From Nitzschia putrida (Eukaryota; Bacillariophyta; Bacillariophyceae; Bacillariales; Bacillariaceae): a stretch of 64,000 nt of DNA. How positions within the stretch are numbered: the first letter of the stretch is position 1; every line of letters begins with the position of its first letter. The stretch is taken from assembly GCA_016586335.1 (NCBI GenBank), contig BLYE01000010.1:310001-374000 (forward strand), given 5' to 3'. Under the pieces are notes generated by a model that was given only the letters and a program-made list of their open reading frames with translations, did no database searches and was not told where the DNA came from. Below, piece by piece: positions 22,132-34,534 of this stretch. The translations under genes and the position numbers were made by a program.

Positions 22132-22655
22132 ATTGAAAGTGTGTTGTAGTTGTTGTTGTAGTTGTTGCTGTGGTACTCGTAGTTGTTAGTGTTGCAGTAG
22201 ATGTGATGGGATTGTACTGTACTCGAATCTACAAAAGGAAGCAAGCTCGCCTTCTACTTGTTGTTTGATTTCGCTTTCTTGAGGCCGAGGTCAAGGTCTG
22301 TCTGTCCCTGTTGTCGTCAATCCATCAACAACCAACAACAGCGACTTGGCACAACCACAAAAAGATCGGCACATGACACCGGCCAGACCAGATGTTGGAT
22401 CTACGTCATGTCAAGGGACTGCCAGTCGTGGCTGTGCGAAGTCCGAGGTTGGTTTTTCGAAGAACCGAGACCTCACGCCGCCGTCCTTTTGTACATCACA
22501 ACGAGCTAGCGAGGTTTTATTTCTCAATCACAAAAAGATCCCGCTCGTCGTCGTCCTTCTTTTTTATACGACATAATTTTTCTGCGGGTTGTTTGGTTAT
22601 CCGTTATCCGTCCACAACAACAACAACAACATATTATCATTTCATTTTTGCAATC
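22132..22655. promoter_or_regulatory. Shared upstream region, bL25 / 5-oxoprolinase
   Basis: 524 bp between divergent start codons. Contains a (CAA)n run just before the 5-oxoprolinase start (22614-22631) and a GTTGTT run next to the bL25 start. The frame of the 5-oxoprolinase gene is open upstream to 22392 but without a convincing start. Confidence 0.45.
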
Positions 22656-25600
22656 ATGGCTCCCAAAGGTGACGGAAAATTCCACTTTGCCATTGACCGT
22701 GGTGGCACGTTTACCGACGTCACTTGCAGACTCCCCGATGGTCAAGAACTCGTTTCCAAGTTGCTCAGTGAAGATCCTCAGCATTATCCCGATGCCCCTA
22801 CCGAAGGTGTCCGTCGTTTCTTGCAACAACATGACACAAAAAGTGGAATTGACTATTCGCGTGGTCGACCTGTCACTACTACCAACATTGGATCCATTCG
22901 TATGGGAACGACAGTGGCAACCAACGCCTTGTTGGAGCGTCAAGGTGCCCGCATGGCATTGATTACGACCCGAGGATTCGGAGATTTGCTCGAAATTGGA
23001 AATCAATCACGTCCTGATATTTTCGATTTGTCCTGCCGTACCCCTTCCTTGCTGTACGAACAAGTTTTGGAAGTCGATGAGCGAGTGTTGCTCCGCCAAT
23101 TTTGCTCCGACGAATATGCGGATCAGTTTCCCTCCTATCAAGGACTCACCAATGAGACTGTCTTGGTACAAGAAGTTCCGGATGTCGATGTAATCCGTCC
23201 ACAACTGGAGAAACTTCGAGATCAAGGTATTACTGCCTTGGCCATCGCCTTCCAACATGCTTACACCTACGGTGTGCACGAACGGATTGTCGGGGAACTT
23301 GCTGCCTCCATGAAGTGTTTTGAACAAATTTCCATGTCACATCAAGTCATGCCCATGGTCAAGTTAGTTCCCCGTGGCCATACTACCTGTGCTGCTGCTT
23401 ATCTTACTCCCAAGATTACGACCTACCTGGCCGGTTTTACCAAGGGCTTTGATGAAAATCTGGCCAATGTTCCTCTCCAGTTTATGAAGTCCGATGGAGG
23501 ATTGGCACCAGTTTCTGATTTTGGAGGACATCAAGCTGTGTTGAGTGGTCCTGCAGGAGGTGTGGTTGGATATGCCAAGACAACCTTTGATCCTGTCAAG
23601 AGGACTCCAGTCATTGGGTTTGATATGGGAGGGACCTCCACTGATGTTTCCCGCTACGATGGTCATTGGGAACATGTCTTTGAAACCGTCACGGCTGGAG
23701 TTGCCATTCAAGCGTACGTACTCATAGTCGTCTTTGGAGCGATTGGTTGTCGCCTAGCAAACAACTCTCACATCTTTTTTTCTCATTTTATTCCAGTCCC
23801 CAATTGGATATCCATACGGTTGCTGCGGGTGGAGGAAGTCGTCTATTCTTGCGTCGAGGAATGTTTGTGGTAGGACCTGAATCGGCTGGAGCGCATCCTG
23901 GACCTGTTTGTTACCGCAAAAATGGATACTTGGCCGTCACCGATGCCAATGTCGTTTTGGGACGTGTCATTCCTGAGGAGTTTCCCAACATTTTTGGACC
24001 CAACGAAGATCAACCCTTGGACGTGGAGGGTGCTCGATTGGCATTCCAAGAATTGACCAAACTACCAGAGGCACAAGGCCGATCTCCAGAAGAGCTAGCC
24101 TATGGTTTCCTTCAAGTGGCCAATGAGGCCATGTGCCGACCCATTCGTAACCTGACACAAATGAAGGGATTTGATATTACCACTCACGTATTGGCCTGCT
24201 TTGGTGGTGCTGGACCCCAACATGCCTGTAGTATTGCCAAGGCATTGGGAATGTCGCAAGTATTTGTTCATCGATATGGTGGAGTCCTCAGTGCCTACGG
24301 ACTCAGTCTGGCAGATGCCGTCCATGAAGAGCAAGAACCTGCTGCAGAGACATACACTGGACACATTTCCGATGTTGGAGCTGAGCGTTTGAAGCATTTG
24401 GCGGAAGTTGCCACCAAAGCTTTGATCCGACAAGGGTACAGTGAAGATTCCATTGTGGTCGAAGAATACTTGAACATGAGATACCAAGGAACCGACAACG
24501 CCATTATGATTCAACGTGATCTTAATGTCACATTCGATCAAGCATTCGAGGCTTGCTATCAACGAGAGTTTGGTTTCGTTTTGACCGGCCGCGACATGTT
24601 GATTGATGACTATCGAGTTCGTGCCGTCGTTCCAGGAGAAACTCTTGAGACCCCACCAACCCCAGAGACTTTGGGAGTTCCAGAAAGTAGCCTCGGAACC
24701 AGACGAGCCTACTTTGAGAATGGGTGGCAAGATGTCCCTGTCTATCAAATCGGAGACTTGAAGCCAGGACATGTTATTCCAGGTCCTAGTATCATTGTCC
24801 AACCAATCTCTACTGTGGTGTTGGAAATCGGTTGCACTGCCACAGTCACCGCAAATGGAGACTTGCAAATTGATATCGTCAAGGAGAGCAACAATGACCA
24901 CACAGATGAAGCCGCCGAGGTTCCAGAGGACCCTATCAAACTCTCGATCTTCTCGCATCGGTTCATGGGAATTGCTGAGCAAATGGGACGTACCTTGCAA
25001 CGAACGGCCATTTCGGTGAACATGAAGGAGCGGTTGGATTTTTCTTGTGCTCTCTTCACGAAAGAGGGAGGATTGGTTGCCAATGCGGTAAGTGATACTC
25101 ATCTTTGTGTTCTTTTGACAAATGCGTCTCTCTAACTTTTTCTTCTACTAGCCACACATCCCCGTGCACCTTGGTTCGATCTCACACGCTGTTCAATTCC
25201 AAGTGGAGTATTGGAAGGATCACGGAGGTATTCAAGAAGGAGATGTTTTGGTATCCAACCATCCTCAACTTGCCGGAGGTTCCCACTTGCCCGACATTAC
25301 AGTCATCACCCCTGTCTTCTACAAGGGCGAGATCATTTTCTTCTTGGCCAGTCGTGGTCATCATGCTGATATTGGTGGAATTGCTCCCGGTTCCATGCCT
25401 CCTCATTCTAAATGCTTGGAAGATGAAGGAGCCATGATTGTTGCATTCAAGTTGGTGAAGAATGGCGTGTTCCAAGAGGAGGGAATTACAGAGATTTTGA
25501 AATCACCAGGCAAGTTGCCTGGCAACTTTGGTACTCGAAACCTTCGTGACAACTTGAGCGATTTGCGTGCTCAGGTGGCTGCCAACAATGCTGGTATTCG

Positions 25601-26558
25601 CCTGCTTACGGACCTTGTTCAAGAGCATTCTCTCCGTGTGGTGGAAGCATACATGAACTACATCCAAAAGAATGCCGAACTCTCGGTGCGAAATATGCTC
25701 AAGGCTTTTGCTGTCCAGCATGGAAACAAGGTTCAATCAGAAGACTACATGGATGATGGGTCTCCAATCAAACTCTCCATCGAGATTGAACCATCCACAG
25801 GAGACGCGGTGTTTGACTTCACTGGTACTGGACCACAGGTTTTCAGCAACCACAATACGCCTCCTTCCGTCACCTACTCGGCAGTGATCTACTCGTTACG
25901 CTCCTTGGTTGCCCAAACAATTCCCTTGAACCATGGATGTTTGGCCCCAATCAAGTTTATCATTCCCAAGAATTCCTTGCTGAATCCTTCCCCGGATGCT
26001 GGAGTTGTAGGCGGGAATGTGCTTACATCGCAGCGTTTGGTGGATGTGGTACTCCGTGCATTCTCGGCTTGTGCCGCCAGTCAAGGATGTATGAACAACT
26101 TGACGTTCGGTGACAAGGATTTTGGATACTACGAAACCATTGCTGGTGGAGCAGGAGCCGGACCAACTTGGAATGGACGCTCTGGTATTCATACTCATAT
26201 GACCAACACTCGAATCACGGATCCAGAGATTTTGGAACGTCGATACCCTGTACTGCTCCGTGAGTTTTCGATTCGTTCGGGAAGTGGCGGTAAAGGAAAG
26301 CATCCCGGAGGTGACGGTGTGGTGCGTGAGTTGGAGCCATTGCGTCCGCTCGTGATGAGCATCCTAAGTGAACGTCGTGTATTGAGGCCATATGGAATGG
26401 CAGGTGGCGGTCCTGGCGAAACGGGTCGCAACCTATTGGTGCGAAAGGATGGCCTTGTCGTCAACCTTGGTGGTCGTTGCAGTGGCAGTCTGAACGTTGG
26501 TGAAAGACTTCGAATTGAGACTCCAGGTGGAGGTGGATACGGAGAAGCAGAAAACTAA
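22656..26558 (+). CDS. OPLAH: 5-oxoprolinase (ATP-hydrolysing)
   Basis: Exons 22656-23713, 23797-25087 and 25152-26558, 1251 residues, near the usual 1280. Converts 5-oxo-L-proline to L-glutamate with ATP in the glutathione (gamma-glutamyl) cycle, in the cytosol. Seen: hydantoinase A/oxoprolinase N-terminal domain starting FAIDRGGTFTDVTCRLPDG, the GTTVATNALLERQGAR block, the central domain with SGPAGGVVGYAKT and VIGFDMGGTSTDVSRYDG, and the hydantoinase B domain (FSCALFTKEGG, SRGHHADIGGIAPGSMPP, GTGPQVFSNHNTPPSV, GGAGAGPTWNGRSG). The last intron falls within the start of the HyuB domain. Start is ATG in an AATCATGG context. Both halves are complete, so it should be active. Confidence 0.96.
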
Positions 26559-26784
26559 TGCTGAAAATAGGGTGTGTTTATACAGAATATCGGGGCGTAG
26601 TCGAGTTATTAGCTTGAGCACGATACAGAAGACGTTAAAGACAGAAGCGAACCGAGCAACAACTTGACAAAATGCCTACGTCTGTTTCAATGAACAAATC
26701 CCTTTCTACATAAAAAAGAATGTCATTGTAAATCCTTAACTCCTAACAAACCAATCATCCAACCACAGTCAGTCAGTCAGCCAT

Positions 26785-27756
26785 TTACATGCGGGAGTTG
26801 CTAATGCCCAAAACAAGAATATCGGTAGCCCCAACCGCTTGGAGAGCATCCATCTTATCGGAAACTTCCTTCTTCAAGACAAGTGACGACACCGACTTTT
26901 GGGTTCCACATTCCAAGGAGGTGATGGTAGGAGAACGCTTTCCAGGGGTGACCTTGACGGCAGCGTCCAACTTCTCGTTGGCAATGTTGTAAACAATCAT
27001 AACGTACTTGGTAGCAGTGATGTATCCCTCAATACGGTTCTTCATCAAAGCAACCAAATCCTTGTTTGTGGAAGCAGGGTTGGAGATCAAAATAGCCTCA
27101 GTGGAAAGAATAGAATGGACAACCTCAAGACCAGCAGCCTGGAAAGTAGAAAAATGAGACGACCATTTCCAACCAAAATATACAGGCAACAATAGCGAAT
27201 CCTTTCATACCTTCATGGTAGTACCAGTCTCGACAAGATCGACAACAGCATCGGCAAGTCCAAGTCCACAGGCAGCCTCGACGGACCCAGAAACAAAGAA
27301 AATGTCGGTGGTGGTTCCGTGCTTCTCATCAATAGGCTTGAAGAATTCAGAGGTGATACCAGTGAAACTGGTAGCAATTCGCTTTCCTGCCAAAGACTCA
27401 ACATCAGTGATGCTATCAATGACAGGAGCTTGAACACAGAGTCTGCACTTTCCGAATCCCAAGTCCATGATCTTGTCGACCTCAACAGCACTCTCGGTGA
27501 CAACATCAAATCCAGTAATACCAATATCGACGTCACCTTTTCCGACGAACTTGGCAATGTCAGCAGCAGGAAGGAAGACCAAAGTCATGGGCAATCCCAC
27601 GCAAAGGGCAACATCCAATCTAGCTTCCCGATGGAATTCAATTCCAGCTCCCTTGAGCAATTCGACGCACTTTTCGTACAGACGTCCCTTTTTGGGAATG
27701 GCAAACTTGAAGTTTCCAGGAGGAGAAGAATTCTTGCGTTCAGGAGCACTGGCCAT
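26785..27756 (-). CDS. HISG: ATP phosphoribosyltransferase (HisG, long form)
   Basis: Exons 27756-27211 and 27138-26785 (GT-AG, phase 0), 299 residues. Catalyses the first step of histidine synthesis, ATP + PRPP to phosphoribosyl-ATP. Seen: FAIPKKGRLYEKCVELLKGAGI, VGKGDVDIGITGFDVVTES, the PRPP loop region SGSVEAACGLGLADAVVDLVETGTT, and a C-terminal ACT-like regulatory domain (IVYNIANEKLDAAVKVTPG, VLGISNSRM) that marks the long, feedback-inhibited form. The intron lies close to the catalytic/regulatory boundary. No obvious transit peptide: only about 15 residues (MASAPERKNSSPPGNF) precede the domain, so plastid import would need an unseen upstream exon. Confidence 0.95.
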
Positions 27757-28364
27757 TGTGGAAAATTAATTTACGAGTAAAAGAAGAGTGGCAGTAAGAA
27801 GCAACCTTCAAGGGAGGATTCAACAAAGTAGGATGAAATCAGCACCTTGCACGTGATGATGTTTGTGTCGCGATGATCGGCCATTCTCGGCCCTTGGTTG
27901 CGTGGCCGTCCGTCGAACGGACTGCCTCCACTCATTTTCTGGTACAAAACTACGTAGACTTTTACGAGAGTTCGAACGCCGAATCTTGCAGTTCCGGCAG
28001 GGATTCGCACCTTTTCGGAGGAGTCGAACCCCTCGAACCCCGAAACGTGCACCCCGACGAACGCAGACGGTCTGTGGGAAAGTCATCCACGACATCAACT
28101 CCAAAGAGATCGGGTATTTTGCTGTCGTCGTTCAATGCACAGATATCCAAGCTACTCTACTACCAAGCAGTCAGATTTGCAATTCATATTGTCAAGGGAA
28201 ACTAAATGTAAAATTTCAATGATTCTATTGAGACAAGAAAAAGATCCATATCTGCCGCAATGTAGTTACATTGCTTGACTACTACATGGTATATTTTTTC
28301 GATTCCTTCAACAACAGTGGGGTCATTTTTTCACGCATGCATGCATTCTTTATTTCGAGGGTGT
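27757..28364. other. Region upstream of HISG
   Basis: 608 bp between the stop of the reductase gene and the HisG start, both minus strand. A GC-rich stretch (27960-28080) has several GTTCGA-like words but folds into no complete tRNA that I can find. No supported gene. Confidence 0.45.
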
Positions 28365-29305
28365 TCAAAGGTTGTGAACTTGACGGATTTCTTCTTCAGG
28401 AACATTTCCCAACTGCAGAGAGCGACGGGTGGCAGCCATGACAGCGTGCATGGCAGTGGCACGGAAATTTCTGTGATAATTTATAGAAAAAGAAAGAGTG
28501 TTGGTCAGAGCCAATCGATCCACAAGGACAAATAGAAAAATCACAAATTAAACCAAACGTACCCATTTTCCAAAGCCTCCACTCCGGCAATTGTAGTTCC
28601 ACCAGGAGAGCAGACATTATCCTTGAGTTGTCCAGGATGTGTTCCAGTCTTGAGGACCATCTCGGCAGCTCCCTTGACGGTTTGGGCCGCCAATTGCAAT
28701 GCAACATCACGGGGAAGTCCAGATCGGACACCGCCATCAGCAAGTGCCTCAATAAATTCAAAGACATAAGCAGGACCACTTCCACTCACTCCAGTGACAG
28801 CGTTCAACAAAACTTCCTTGACTTCCCGGGCGAAACCGACGGCACCGAAAATTCGAGTGACAACGGCCCGATCTTCGTCCGAGCACAAGCTGCCAGCGGC
28901 AAATCCAGAGGCAGCCTCTCCGACCAAGCAGGGAGTGTTGGGCATGACACGGACCACACGGCGTCCGGGGAGAGCCTTTTGTAGGGTATCGAGTGTGACA
29001 CCGGCGGCAATACTAATAATCAAAGCTTCACTTTGAACCTTCATGAGATCCTTGCAGACAGTCTCAATAATATTGGGCTTGACAGCAAGGATTACAACAT
29101 CCTTGGCAACATTGCTGAGCTCTTCATTAGACTTGGTGGTGGCAATGCCCTTGGCAGCAGCCTTGTCGAGACTTGGTTGCCAAACATCGGAGCAAATCAT
29201 GGACGCAGGACTGTCGACGACATTTTTGGCAACGAGACCATCCATCAAGGCAGAGGCCATCATACCGGCTCCAACGAATCCAACGGTTAGCTTCTTGTCA
29301 GTCAT
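28365..29305 (-). CDS. PROC: Pyrroline-5-carboxylate reductase
   Basis: Exons 29305-28563 and 28470-28365 (GT-AG, phase 2), 282 residues, the usual family size. Reduces pyrroline-5-carboxylate to proline with NAD(P)H. Seen: Rossmann motif VGFVGAGMMASALMDGL, VILAVKPNIIETVCKDL, SIAAGVTLDTLQKALPG, VVRVMPNTPCLVGEAASGF and the C-terminal signature TGVSGSGPAYVFEFIEALAD...NVCSPGGTTIAGVEALENG. Start chosen at MTDKKLTVGF for family length. The frame is open upstream to an ATG at 29494, which would add 63 residues containing a basic and then hydrophobic stretch (MRHITVIPIFLSFAFSS) that could be a presequence; the Thr-rich ACT repeat just before 29305 looks more like leader sequence. Confidence 0.93.
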
Positions 29306-29650
29306 GGTAGTAGTAAAAGTAGTAGTAGTTGAGTAAAGAGGGTTGTCTGTAATTCTTTTGAGAAGGTGAGGGGTGCTTGAAAATGCAAAGCTCAGAAAAA
29401 TGGGGATGACCGTGATGTGTCTCATGATGCTGCCATCAACCGATCTTCGAGGTCTGATTATGCGAAGAGTCTTCTTCGGGGTTCCAAAGTGCATGACTCA
29501 ACAAGGGATTGATCGTGAGGGTTCGCGAGGATCCTAGTTTTAGACATATCTAAGAGAAACTAAAACTCCTACGTGGCGAGGTCCGAAATAAAAGACTATG
29601 CATCTTTTCTCATTATTGTGCAGTTTCTATGAATAAGAAAGATATAATAC
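29306..29650. other. Intergenic region, reductase / cyclase 3
   Basis: 345 bp. Mostly the possible N-terminal extension of the reductase described above (to 29494); the remaining 155 bp show nothing recognisable. Confidence 0.4.
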
Positions 29651-32600
29651 CTACATCCGTCGCTTCGAAAGTTCACGACGGATTTGTCGCAAGGAAGAAG
29701 GCTTCGTATCAATGCGTTCGTACTTGGACAGATATTGCTTGACAAGGTCCTCTCCTTTTTGTTCCCACTCTTGACGATTGGCCTGTGCATAGTCCAAGTA
29801 TTCATCACTAGACACTCCAAACACACCACATTCCTTCAACTTCTTGGCAAGTGGGATAATGTAAAAGTCAAAGAAACCTAGTTCCCCCTTGTACCAACCA
29901 TCCGCCGGATTGGTGTCCATGCGACCGTCCTCGAATGCTTGGTACATTTCATGAAAGAACTTTTCGTTCCATTTGATGTAAACGTGCCAATGTTGCATAG
30001 TATGACTCACATCAGACGCTTGGATCAAGTGTTCAATAACAATGGTAGCCTTGCGATTCGTGTTTTCCGCATGGAAATCATCGTCGTCTTCGTTCTCGAT
30101 TTCATCAGAGTCGGCAAAAGCCTTGGCCCATCGAGCTCGACGAAGGTGACCCAACTCTTTGTCGGCAATATCGGTAGCCATCACTGAGTTCACAACTAGT
30201 TGCCGGAAACGCTCCAGTTCATCTTGAGTGGTGTAAATGGCAGCTCGAAGGTCGCGGAATTGATCCTCCATCAATAGCGACCAAGCAATATCCACGGAGT
30301 TTTGTTCAGCCACACTCTTGTTCTTGTACGTAGTTGCCACTTCCGACTTTTCCTTGACAAGTGTCGCATTGGGTACACCACTGTGATCGACATCATGGAT
30401 CAATGCAGAGAAGGTACAAGCGAATTGAGTAATGGGATCAGAGGTAATGCCGTAAGTATACTGATGGAGCTTGTCCAAATCTCCTTTCTTCTTGTATTGC
30501 AAGTCATTGTAATCGATATCTTCATTCTTTACGATTCTGGACATCAATTTGGTGACAGACTGAATGACATGTGATGCGTGCTCAAAACTGTTCCATACAA
30601 ATGGGTGAGAATCGGGTCAAATCATCATCGCTTCCCTCTAACCATGAGCACTGTACTTACTTATGGAATGAGTTGTTCCTGTACATACTGGCGATTGTCA
30701 TCACATAGTTCTGAAGTTGTTTCGCAATTCTGTCACCAACATCAATCTCCTCATGGTTGCGCTTGTATTCCATTTCCTTTTGAGGCAATCGAATGATTTC
30801 CTTTGCCTCATCCAGCACGGTCGCCCCCTGGGCAAGAGCCACACTTAGTCGCTTTTCGTCCACCGTAGATCTATCCATCTCATCGTGGCTTCTCATGGCC
30901 ATAATCTTCTTGAGCAACCGAAGAAGCACGTCAACATTCCAATCGATAAGTCTCTTTTTCCGTTCAAGTGCACGAACTTGGGCTTCATTGTGTGCCTCTG
31001 ATGAACTTTTCATGATGCCGCCCGAGCCCTCGGAACCAGAATCACTCGCAGATGATGTTTCCACTAGAGCTTGTTCCTTGTCGCTATCTCTTCCGCTGCC
31101 TCCGTGATGCTCCGTAGAAGTCAATGTCAACCAGTAAGTTTCCACTGCTCCTTTTCCTTTCACGGTAACCAAATCCTCACGCTTTTCTACCCAGGCTCCT
31201 CGTCCTACTTGAATGAGAATATTGGCAGTTTCAGAAGAAAGATGAACGCGATTCCGAGCACCAGCACTCTCAATCGCACTTGCTGTGTTCACAGTATCAC
31301 CAAAAAGCTGGAAACGAGACTTTTCACCACGCAACACCCCAGCTGTGATGGGTCCACTATGAATACCGATACGCATGCACAACTCTCCAGTCTCAGGGCC
31401 CAGCCGCACTTCCAGTTTCTTGACCACGGTATTCATCTTATGCAAGCACTCATTCGCAAAACGACAAAGGGCAACAGCATGGTCTGGTCTAGGGTCAGGT
31501 AGACCGGCAGCTGCAACGTAACAATCTCCAATGGTTTCGACCTGGACACAACATTCGTGTTAGAAAGATCGAGATGTATTTCAAGAAAATTTCTAGAGAG
31601 GACACATACCTTGAAAATTCGACGTTTCCTGGCAATGATATCAAAGTTGTTGTAGACTTGTTCTAGGAGCGTAAACACTTGCGAAGGTTCACGAACGGAA
31701 CTCCATGCAGTGAAACCGGCAATATCTGTATGAAACAGTGGAACACACAAACAAGGTCAGACCAACCATGCTAAATTCAAGACGCCAACAGTGCCATCGC
31801 AATGAACTTACCGGCAAACATGACGGACGCATTGGTAAACAAATCAGCAATCTATTGGAACAACAAATGTGAGAAACAAAAATAGACACAGCGTGATTCA
31901 TGAACCTCTCATACTTACCGGTTTGCTTTGAAGCAATCGAGTCTTGACATCCTTTCCATCATGTTTCTCTTGCAAACCTTCTACCAGAAGCTGCCCGGTG
32001 GATAGGTGGGCACGTTCTTTTTCCGCCTCAGGGTTCTGATGTTGTTGAATCAAACGCTCACGGACGTTGGTAGGGAACAGACTGCTCAAGAGAGCTTCGG
32101 CTCTTGCCGCTTCCCTGGCGATACGGTTGTGACGCCGAGTAACGATCATATCATACGCCATAAACACGGCAGCTGTGATGACGAACATGACAACAAGTCC
32201 CGAAGTGGATAGAATTGGAATTGGAGAATGAAATGACTTCTGGAAAGCTTCAGTGGGATACACCGAGTAGGAGTAAGTACAAATTTCCCTCCCATCACCA
32301 GTGGCAGCGGGGCTTGTAGGGTCGAACGAAAAGTCGTAATGCCCCCCAAATTCCGTAAACTCGGAGTCATGGGCATCGGCCGATGGATTGATCACAGTAA
32401 CGGTGGGTCCGAAAATTTCCAAAGTGAACATTTGACTGCAGGAATTATTCATGACGAGATGGAATGGACCGACATCTTTGGGCAAGATATTCTCAAAGTA
32501 GGGTAGCCAAGATTGCATGGTAGAAATAAATCCCACTACTTCATTGTCGCCCGACGAGGTTGGGATCACCGGGTAGGCAAAGAGGGAGAGGGGTGGCGAT

Positions 32601-33541
32601 ACTACCCTTGAAATTGCCTCTCGCTTGGTCTCATAGACATAGTCTGCAATTTCCTTAAAGTCCCCTCGCCGAACATTGTAGTTGACCGACGTGGGATTCT
32701 CCACGGCAGGTGCTCCCTGCCAAGTGACGGCATAATGTGGATCTCCAGGACCAGGATCTGCGTTTGCAGGAGATCCTCCTCTATGAATGTAGGATGTAAT
32801 ATCATTGGCAATCAACTCAGGAGAGGATGGGTCTTGAAAGTGTTGGGCATCTAGTCCTTCCTGCACCCAACCCTGATTGGCGACCGAATAGTTTTGCCAC
32901 TGTAGACGCTCTGATTCCTCCACAAAGACCTGGATTTGGACGTAGGTTGCATCGGTCAAGGAGAAAATTTGTTTGGTGCGATATTCAAAGTCTGGAATTG
33001 TGACAAAGGGGAATTGTTGGTCTGAATCGGCGGCGTAGGCATCCATGGCGGTGGCAAGTTGTTCGACACTGGCGTAAACATTTTGAGCATGAAGTGTCGC
33101 CACCCCAGCGACGGCATCTGCATATTCCGCAAACTAACACAAACACAAGAAATGATGCGACAACGGTGAGAATGCAATGCCAATAATGATGGGAGAAAAG
33201 TAATTCACAACGACATGGCGATATGAGAAGAAAGAAAAAAGACTACTCACCACTGTCTCAAAAGAGTCGTCGTCGAGTTTTCGAAACCCTAGAAAAGTAA
33301 TGACGGCACAAGCAGCCGTCACACTAATCATAATGACGAAAATGAGAAATTTGGATCTCACTGCAAAAAGATCCTTTTTCTTGGACTGACTGGAGACAAG
33401 AGCAGGGGGAAGTTCGGGGACTGAAATATCTATCGAGTGGGATTTGGAACTCTCATCGATGCTCTCCTCCACACTGCTTGGGATGGAGATCATGGACTCC
33501 ATGACCAAGGCGGGATCTCGAGCTGATTTTCTCACACCCAT
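29651..33541 (-). CDS. Receptor-type guanylate cyclase-like protein fused to phosphodiesterase, divergent copy 3
   Basis: Six exons: 33541-33251, 33133-31919, 31851-31812, 31725-31610, 31541-30661 and 30587-29651, giving 1159 residues. Same order as the gene at 2778-6630: cytosolic N-terminus, helix (KFLIFVIMISVTAACAVITF), CHASE-like sensor, helix (GLVVMFVITAAVFMAYDMI), class III cyclase, phosphodiesterase. The cyclase keeps metal aspartates (FADIAGF, GDCY) and Glu of VETIGD, but the transition-state arginine is replaced: VNTASAIES has N639 and A643. Phosphodiesterase motifs HNFEHASHV, LIHDVDH and ASDVSHTMQHW are intact; the first is split by the last intron between HN and F. No intron position matches the other copies, so this is an old paralog. 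It may act mainly as a ligand-gated phosphodiesterase; that is inference. Confidence 0.9.
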
Positions 33542-34534
33542 GATTGCTTGTTGTTGTTGTCGTTGTTTCTGCTGACAGAAAAGAGAGTGACTTCTATGCA
33601 GAAAGAACAAAAGGCAGATTCAACCTCAATGCTGCAACACCAAATTGGGAATGGAGACGACGGGCGAAGGCAAAAAGCCAAAAAGTGCGTAGCACGTTGT
33701 ATTGCAGGCACAACCACCAAGCGGAATGGAAAAGGCTTACGAGTAAAGTACCGGTGCGTCGTATTGCCAGGTACAAGAGTGTTGGGCGTGGTATTCGCCT
33801 ATGAGGGAATGGAGCAGGAGGCTGCATGCCGCCGGAAGGTCTCTCAGCGTCCTTCCGCATCTACGATAGTATTGGCACAGAAGTAGATTTCGTAACGAAG
33901 GATAGACGTAACCCTTTTTCTCTATGACGCGGGGAAAGGAGAAGGGCACTAATCCATTACTTATGGTCGTAGTTGTAATCACCTTCATGCGGTGTTTGAT
34001 GTTCTCAAATACGCTGTTGTTGCCGCTAGTGACCCCAAATCCCATAATAAATGGAACTGCCGGTTACTGCATGATGGGGAATGGGGATACTGGACTGCTG
34101 CATATTTAATTATTGCAGCGACGTATATGACTCCGAATGACAAAGTGAGGTTGTTCCCACCACCACCAACCACTGCCACCAGCCGCAGCATGCAGCAGTC
34201 GCCCTCCTTTGTTGGGTCCAGAAAGTCGAAGGCTCCGATGGTGGACGACGGACAAGCGTCGGAGACGTTGGGTGGTTGTGGAAGCATGAGATAGCAAGCT
34301 ACTGTACCGTAGGAACAACCTGGTAGTGTGGTTGTGGTTGTAATGCAAGGTTTTGTTCTATACGAGTAGCAAGATGTTGGAGCACAGGTAGAAGCTGCAC
34401 ACCCATGGCCATGCCATCAATACCTAATCCACAGAGTTGCCCCTAAACTTCTACACAGCACCAATAGACCTACCGGTAGCTAGGTAATTGAGACAAGAAG
34501 TTGTACGAAAAAAGGTTGCATAGAAGCTTTTTAT
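33542..34534. other. Intergenic region
   Basis: About 1 kb with no supported gene; overlapping antisense open frames near 33985-34294 have no domain. It contains one TACCGGTA palindrome (34471-34478) and a short inverted repeat (GCTGCA/TGCAGC, 34097-34119, AT-rich 11-nt loop). Confidence 0.5.

Noticed and set aside
24095..25102. 335-codon minus-strand open frame
   Set aside because: Antisense shadow of 5-oxoprolinase exon 2 with no domain.
27990..28080. tRNA-like B-box words (GGTTCGACTCC on the minus strand, plus other GTTCGA words)
   Set aside because: No matching A box, acceptor stem or anticodon arm can be drawn at the right distance; the T-arm pairs only imperfectly.
33985..34294. Overlapping 100-codon frames on both strands
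   Set aside because: Mutually antisense, low complexity, no homology seen.
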